A DNA stretch of 47,730 nucleotides. It comes from Faecalimonas sp. (GTDB lineage Bacteria > Bacillota > Clostridia > Lachnospirales > Lachnospiraceae). The stretch lies in NCBI GenBank assembly GCA_020024645.1, contig JAHHTN010000007.1:1-47730 (forward strand), given 5' to 3'. Under the pieces are notes generated by a model. It did not search any database and was not told where the DNA came from. It worked only from the letters and a program-made list of their open reading frames with translations. Of this stretch, positions 44,146-47,730 are shown piece after piece; position 1 is the stretch's first letter, and each line of letters opens with the position of its first letter. The translations under genes were made by a program, and so were the position numbers.

Positions 44146-44301
44146 ATGGCAAAAACAAACACAACAAATAACAAAGCAAGAAACGCGTATTCATCAGAGG
44201 AAGATTATCAGAGCAAGAAGAATAAAACTTCAAACAAGAATACAAATGCATCAAAAAACAAAATGAATAATGCACAGTCAAACGAATATGGTGACAACTA
44301 A
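44146..44301 (+). CDS. Small Asn/Lys/Ser-rich protein of unknown function
   Basis: A 51-residue hydrophilic protein beginning MAKTNTTNNKARNAYSSEED and rich in Asn, Lys and Ser, with no hydrophobic core, so probably disordered. ATG 44146 follows GAGGAGG with good spacing. It has a long upstream gap containing a palindrome and is closed by a hairpin. I do not recognise it. Composition is reminiscent of small acid-soluble spore proteins, but the recognised SASP motifs are not visible, so this is only a suggestion. Confidence 0.65.
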   Translation: MAKTNTTNNKARNAYSSEEDYQSKKNKTSNKNTNASKNKMNNAQSNEYGDN

Positions 44302-44308
44302 ATTTTTC

Positions 44309-44338
44309 ATGGGGACGCTAAAAAATAGCGTCCCCATT
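44309..44338. terminator. Hairpin after the small gene, probable terminator
   Basis: A perfect 12-bp GC-rich stem, ATGGGGACGCTA, loop AAAAA, matching arm. It has only a short T-run on the plus strand and a better one on the minus strand. Confidence 0.65.
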
Positions 44339-44366
44339 TGACATATAGAGAAATTTCAAATAATAT
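44338..44366 (+). promoter_or_regulatory. Promoter of the methyltransferase-rdgB-phosphodiesterase operon
   Basis: TTGACA at 44338-44343, 17-base spacer, TAATAT at 44361-44366, 28 bases before the start. Confidence 0.7.
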
Positions 44367-44393
44367 AGAAACTATAGAACATTGGAGGTATAT

Positions 44394-45557
44394 ATGGAAA
44401 AAATAGAGTTAATTGCGCCTTGTCATTTTGGGTTAGAATCTGTCCTAAAACGAGAAGTGCAAAATTTGGGATATGAAATATCAGTTGTAGAAGATGGAAG
44501 AGTTTCTTTTTATGGAGATGTAGAAGCTGTTTGTCGTGCGAATATTTTTTTGAGAACGGCAGAACGTGTTTTGGTGAATGTAGGAACATTTAAGGCTACA
44601 ACATTTGAAGAATTATTTCAAAAAACAAAACAAATTGAATGGGAAAAATATATTGCAGCAGATGGTAAGTTTTGGGTAGCAAAAGCAGCGTCTGTTAAGA
44701 GTAAATTATTCAGTCCTTCAGATATTCAATCGATTATGAAAAAAGCGATGGTAAATCGTTTGAAAGAACATTATCATACAGATTGGTTTGAAGAAAGTGG
44801 GGCGTCTTACCCTGTGCGTGTATTCATTAAAAAGGATATTGTAACAGTTGGGTTAGATACATCGGGAGTTTCTTTACATAAGAGAGGATATAGACAGTTA
44901 TCTAGCAAAGCTCCTATTACAGAAACATTGGCAGCAGCACTTATAATGTTGACACCGTGGAAAAAAGATAGAATTCTTGTTGATCCGTTTTGTGGCAGTG
45001 GCACATTTCCGATTGAAGCAGCAATGATTGCAGCGAATATAGCACCTGGGATGAATCGCTCGTTTACGGCAGAAGAATGGACAAACTTTATTCCGAAGAA
45101 AGCATGGTATAGTGCGATTAATGAAGCAAATGATTTAGTAAATGATGATATCGAAGTTGATATTCAAGGATATGACATAGATAAATCTGTTATTAAGGCG
45201 GCTAGAGAAAATGCAAGAGAAGCAGGAGTAGAACACTTAATACATTTTCAAGAGCGTGGGGTAAAAGAACTGAGTCATCCAAAAAAATATGGATTTATCA
45301 TTACAAATCCACCATATGGAGAAAGATTAGAAGAGAAGAAAGATTTGCCGAAATTATATGGGGAATTTGGAGAAAGTTTTAAGAAGTTAGACAGTTGGTC
45401 AGCATACATGATTACAAGTTATGAAGATACGGAGAAGTACTTTGGAAGAAAGGCAGATAAAAATAGAAAAATTTATAATGGTATGCTGAAAACATATTTT
45501 TATCAATTTTTAGGACCAAGACCACCGAAAAAACAAAAGGAGAACACAAATGAATAA
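44394..45557 (+). CDS. THUMP-domain class I rRNA methyltransferase (RlmL N-half/YpsC-like)
   Basis: A 387-residue cytoplasmic enzyme: an N-terminal ferredoxin-like and THUMP region (about 1-160) for RNA binding, then a Rossmann methyltransferase domain with DPFCGSGTFPIEAA and the catalytic NPPYGERL motif of N2-guanine or N6-adenine methylases. It resembles the m2G2445 half of E. coli RlmL; the target base is inferred only. ATG 44394 has GGAGG at the right distance; the upstream in-frame TTG at 44382 would overlap that site. It overlaps rdgB by 8 bases. Confidence 0.9.
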   Translation: MEKIELIAPCHFGLESVLKREVQNLGYEISVVEDGRVSFYGDVEAVCRANIFLRTAERVLVNVGTFKATTFEELFQKTKQIEWEKYIAADGKFWVAKAASVKSKLFSPSDIQSIMKKAMVNRLKEHYHTDWFEESGASYPVRVFIKKDIVTVGLDTSGVSLHKRGYRQLSSKAPITETLAAALIMLTPWKKDRILVDPFCGSGTFPIEAAMIAANIAPGMNRSFTAEEWTNFIPKKAWYSAINEANDLVNDDIEVDIQGYDIDKSVIKAARENAREAGVEHLIHFQERGVKELSHPKKYGFIITNPPYGERLEEKKDLPKLYGEFGESFKKLDSWSAYMITSYEDTEKYFGRKADKNRKIYNGMLKTYFYQFLGPRPPKKQKENTNE

Positions 45558-46149
45558 AGGAATTTTATTTGCTACAGGAAATGAAAATAAAATGAAAGAA
45601 ATTCGTATGATTTTAGCTGATTTGGGAATGCCTATTCGTTCCATGAAGGAAGCGGGAATTGATATTGATATTGTGGAAGATGGAAGTACATTTGAAGAAA
45701 ATGCTATTATTAAAGCAACCGCGATATCGAAATTGACAGGGGACATTGTATTAGCAGATGATTCCGGACTTGAAATAGACTATTTGAACAAAGAACCGGG
45801 AATTTATTCTGCTAGATATGCAGGAGTAGATACGTCTTATGATATTAAAAATCAAATGTTATTAGATCGCTTAGAAGGGGTTCCAGATGAAAAACGTACA
45901 GCAAGGTTCGTGTGTGCGATTGCCTGTGCATTTCCTGATGGTACAGTAGAAACTGTAAGAGGAACGATTGAAGGAATTATAGGGAGTGCAATAGAGGGAG
46001 AAAATGGATTCGGATATGATCCAATTTTCTATTTACCACAATATGGTTGTACAACTGCACAGCTAGCTCCAGAGAAAAAAAACGAGTTAAGTCATAGAGG
46101 AAAAGCACTTCGTGCTATGCGTGCGATTATTGAGAAAAAGTTGGGATAA
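45550..46149 (+). CDS. rdgB: XTP/dITP diphosphatase (Ham1/RdgB)
   Basis: A 199-residue house-cleaning enzyme that hydrolyses deaminated purine nucleotides (ITP, dITP, XTP) before they enter DNA or RNA. Family motifs: FATGNENKMKEI at the start, DDSGLEIDYLNKEPGIYSARYAG, and GENGFGYDPIFYLP; SHRGKALRAM closes the active site. It overlaps the methyltransferase gene and is followed after 4 bases by the phosphodiesterase, a pairing common in Clostridia. Confidence 0.95.
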   Translation: MNKGILFATGNENKMKEIRMILADLGMPIRSMKEAGIDIDIVEDGSTFEENAIIKATAISKLTGDIVLADDSGLEIDYLNKEPGIYSARYAGVDTSYDIKNQMLLDRLEGVPDEKRTARFVCAIACAFPDGTVETVRGTIEGIIGSAIEGENGFGYDPIFYLPQYGCTTAQLAPEKKNELSHRGKALRAMRAIIEKKLG

Positions 46150-46153
46150 TAAG

Positions 46154-46633
46154 ATGAGAGTTTTAATTATAAGTGATACACATAAATTGCATAAGAATCT
46201 AGATGTTGCATTAAAACAGGTTGGAAAAATTGATTTACTTTTACATATGGGAGATGTAGAAGGCGGAGAAGATTACATTGAGGCTGTTGCAGGATGTCCA
46301 GTAAAGATTGTTGCGGGAAATAATGACTATTTTTCCCAATTAAATCGGGAGGAAGAAATTCAATTGGGGAACCATCATATTTTTATGACGCATGGACATT
46401 ATTACTATGTATCTGTTGGAATGGAAAGAATTAAAGAAGAAGGACTTGCAAGAGGTGCAGATATTGTTATGTTTGGACATACACATAGACCTTATCTTGA
46501 TCGTGGTGATAAAATTACTGTATTAAATCCAGGGAGTTTATCTTATCCGAGGCAAGAAGGGTTTAGAGCAAGTTATATGATTATGGAAATTCATGAAGAT
46601 GATTCTGTAGAATATGAATTACATTATATTTAA
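46154..46633 (+). CDS. YfcE/MJ0936-type metallophosphoesterase
   Basis: A 159-residue calcineurin-like phosphodiesterase. Metal-binding motifs: SDTHKLHKNL, HMGDVEG, AGNNDYF, THGHYYYV and FGHTHRPYLD, followed by LNPGSLSYPRQ. It probably hydrolyses phosphodiesters in the cytoplasm; the natural substrate is unknown. ATG 46154 is the start that aligns with the first beta strand; an upstream ATG at 46112 would overlap rdgB by 38 bases. Last gene of the operon. Confidence 0.9.
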   Translation: MRVLIISDTHKLHKNLDVALKQVGKIDLLLHMGDVEGGEDYIEAVAGCPVKIVAGNNDYFSQLNREEEIQLGNHHIFMTHGHYYYVSVGMERIKEEGLARGADIVMFGHTHRPYLDRGDKITVLNPGSLSYPRQEGFRASYMIMEIHEDDSVEYELHYI

Positions 46634-46698
46634 AATACAATAAATTCATAAAAATAAAGACACTAGAAAAGCTGGAAAGCCTTGTAAAATCAAGGGCA

Positions 46699-46735
46699 CA
46701 GAAAAATTTCCATTTTTTTAATGGGAGTTTTTCTG
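46699..46735. other. Hairpin at the distal end of the transposase relic
   Basis: CAGAAAAA and TTTTTCTG enclose a CCATT/AATGG stem with some G-U pairs. It lies beyond the 3' end of the relic and may be its old terminator or part of an inverted-repeat end. Confidence 0.4.
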
Positions 46736-46796
46736 TTATGTACTTTCATGTGTTTTTCAATTCTTTTTCTGAGAAGATTATTCAAAAAGCTATGGT

Positions 46797-47072
46797 TTAT
46801 TCCATAGCCATCTCCTTTAATCTTACTATTCGTTTTACATTCGCTGTAAATGCGGTAAAATACATTTGTAGATGCATAGCAAATAGCCCTCTTGAATCTG
46901 CTCTGCACAAACCGATGGCTTCTTTTAAATCTCCATTCTTTTCCTCGAATTTAAGCCTTTTCAGATTATTATCACTGACATATGCCATATCGCCTATAAC
47001 TTCTGTAACTATTTGATTTTTTATCGGTTTTGCTAAGTTCTGTCCATCTAGTTGTATATGTAGAATTAACAA
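46797..47072 (-). pseudogene. IS1182-like transposase relic with internal deletion
   Basis: The reading is 91 residues. IVTEVIGDMAYVSDNNL matches the middle of IS1182-type DDE transposases, and KFEEKNGDLKEAIG through MYFTAFTANVKRIVRL matches their C-terminus. The cysteine-rich stretch normally between them is missing, and the first half of the protein is absent. So this is a decayed copy, not a functional gene. The rest of the gap 46634-47171 shows only AT-rich sequence and a hairpin. The family name is from memory of conserved phrases. Confidence 0.65.
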
Positions 47073-47171
47073 TAATGGTTCCAGATTTAATCAGTTCTTT
47101 GGTAAAATCAAGGGTTTTGGATGTCGATTTTATCATGGAAACAAAAAAATAAAAAAAAAATAAAAAAGTTG

Positions 47172-47200
47172 TTGACATTTCTTATAAGAGCATATATAAT
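47172..47200 (+). promoter_or_regulatory. Consensus promoter of the tRNA operon
   Basis: TTGACA at 47172-47177, exactly 17 bases, TATAAT at 47195-47200: both hexamers match the consensus perfectly. The first tRNA begins 40 bases later. Confidence 0.92.
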
Positions 47201-47240
47201 AACCATTGTGTCACGGAGATGACAACAAAAAACTTCACAT

Positions 47241-47315
47241 CGGGGTGTGGCTCAGCTTGGCTAGAGCGCCTGGTTTGGGACCAGGAGGTCGCAGGTTCGA
47301 ATCCTGTCACCCCGA
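47241..47315 (+). tRNA. tRNA-Pro (anticodon TGG)
   Basis: Acceptor CGGGGTG/CACCCCG, anticodon stem CCTGG/CCAGG around TTTGGGA, T-arm GGTTCGAATCC, discriminator A. First of six tRNAs in one transcript; CCA not encoded. Confidence 0.96.
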
Positions 47316-47319
47316 TTGT

Positions 47320-47390
47320 GCGGGTGTAGTTCAATGGTAGAACACTAGCCTTCCAAGCTAGATACGTGGGTTCGATTCCCATCACCCGCT
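47320..47390 (+). tRNA. tRNA-Gly (anticodon TCC)
   Basis: Acceptor GCGGGTG/CACCCGC, anticodon stem CTAGC/GCTAG around CTTCCAA, T-arm GGTTCGATTCC, discriminator T. Confidence 0.96.
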
Positions 47391-47434
47391 TTCTTAAAGC
47401 CAATTTAATATAAATTACTTTAAGACGAGCATAT

Positions 47435-47508
<74 letters not shown>

Positions 47509-47514
47509 CTTTGT

Positions 47515-47589
47515 GGTGGGTATGGTGCAGTTGGTTAGCGCGCCAGATTGTGGTTCTGGATATCGTGGGTTCGAGTCCCACTATCCACC
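47515..47589 (+). tRNA. tRNA-His (anticodon GTG)
   Basis: Acceptor GTGGGTA/TATCCAC plus the extra G-1 (47515) opposite C73, the identity mark of tRNA-His. Anticodon stem CCAGA/TCTGG around TTGTGGT. Confidence 0.96.
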
Positions 47590-47600
47590 CTCAAATATAG

Positions 47601-47672
47601 TGGGCTATCGCCAAGCGGTAAGGCACAGGACTTTGACTCCTGCATTCGTTGGTTCGAATCCAACTAGCCCAG
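47601..47672 (+). tRNA. tRNA-Gln (anticodon TTG)
   Basis: Acceptor TGGGCTA/TAGCCCA, anticodon stem CAGGA/TCCTG around CTTTGAC, discriminator G. Confidence 0.96.
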
Positions 47673-47679
47673 TTAATAT

Positions 47680-47730
47680 GGAGCATTAGCTCAGTCGGTA
47701 GAGCACTTGACTTTTAATCAAGTTGTCCGG
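47680..47730 (+). tRNA. tRNA-Lys (anticodon TTT), cut by the window end
   Basis: Starts GGAGCAT with a normal D-arm and anticodon stem CTTGA/TCAAG around CTTTTAA. The T-arm and 3' acceptor strand lie beyond the window. Confidence 0.93.

Noticed and set aside
46738..47016. Plus-strand reading across the transposase relic as a gene
   Set aside because: No ribosome binding site, and the minus strand carries recognisable transposase phrases, so the plus-strand reading is a shadow.

Overview
The window is AT-rich DNA from a low-GC Gram-positive anaerobe, most likely a gut Lachnospiraceae-type Clostridia. This rests on AGGAGG-type ribosome binding sites, TTGACA/TATAAT promoters, short intergenic gaps, type III glutamine synthetase, the rapZ-whiA-crh cluster, single-cluster ferredoxin, lipoprotein binding proteins, and four large surface proteins ending in a PKTxD-like sorting signal. 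The genus is not determined.

Layout. 1-6.6 kb: the 3' end of a thioredoxin reductase, a YeiH-type membrane protein, a 1609-residue cell-wall-anchored GH20 hexosaminidase with CBM32-like modules, and a small ferredoxin. 6.6-11.4 kb: M18 and M24 peptidases and two HAD phosphatases. 11.5-17.5 kb: a heme acquisition locus consisting of a DtxR-like regulator, a wall-anchored NEAT protein, an Shp-type heme protein and an HtsA/IsdE-type lipoprotein-permease-ATPase transporter. 17.6-24.3 kb: rpiB, then a cell-wall amidase gene split in two by a 4,647-bp element, then a sigma-like protein. 24.3-27.3 kb: a sugar ABC importer without its own ATPase. 27.4-34.2 kb: a CorC-like protein (minus strand), murB-rapZ-whiA-crh-like, a lipid kinase and an NSS transporter. 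34.3-40.1 kb: tRNA-Glu and a 1855-residue wall-anchored GH110 alpha-galactosidase-like protein. 40.2-46.6 kb: class II aldolase, glnN, a DUF1700 protein, a small Asn-rich protein, an rRNA methyltransferase, rdgB and a phosphodiesterase. 46.6-47.7 kb: an IS1182-like transposase relic and a tRNA operon (Pro, Gly, Arg, His, Gln, Lys) running off the end.

How it fits together. The three anchored glycosidases (GH20, GH63, GH110), the sugar importer and the heme system suggest a host-associated cell that trims mucin or milk-type glycans and takes up heme at its surface.

The most striking feature is the split amidase. A compact element encodes a 43-residue protein, a large serine recombinase and one wall-anchored GH63 glycosidase. 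It sits inside the codons for the conserved zinc-binding DAGHGG motif. Recombination across a 9-bp core present at both ends would rejoin the amidase exactly in frame as a 253-residue CwlC-like enzyme. The arrangement recalls skin-type intervening elements that are removed during sporulation, but here the cargo is a surface glycosidase. The sequence shows the insertion and the reversible geometry; that it excises, or does so during development, is inference.
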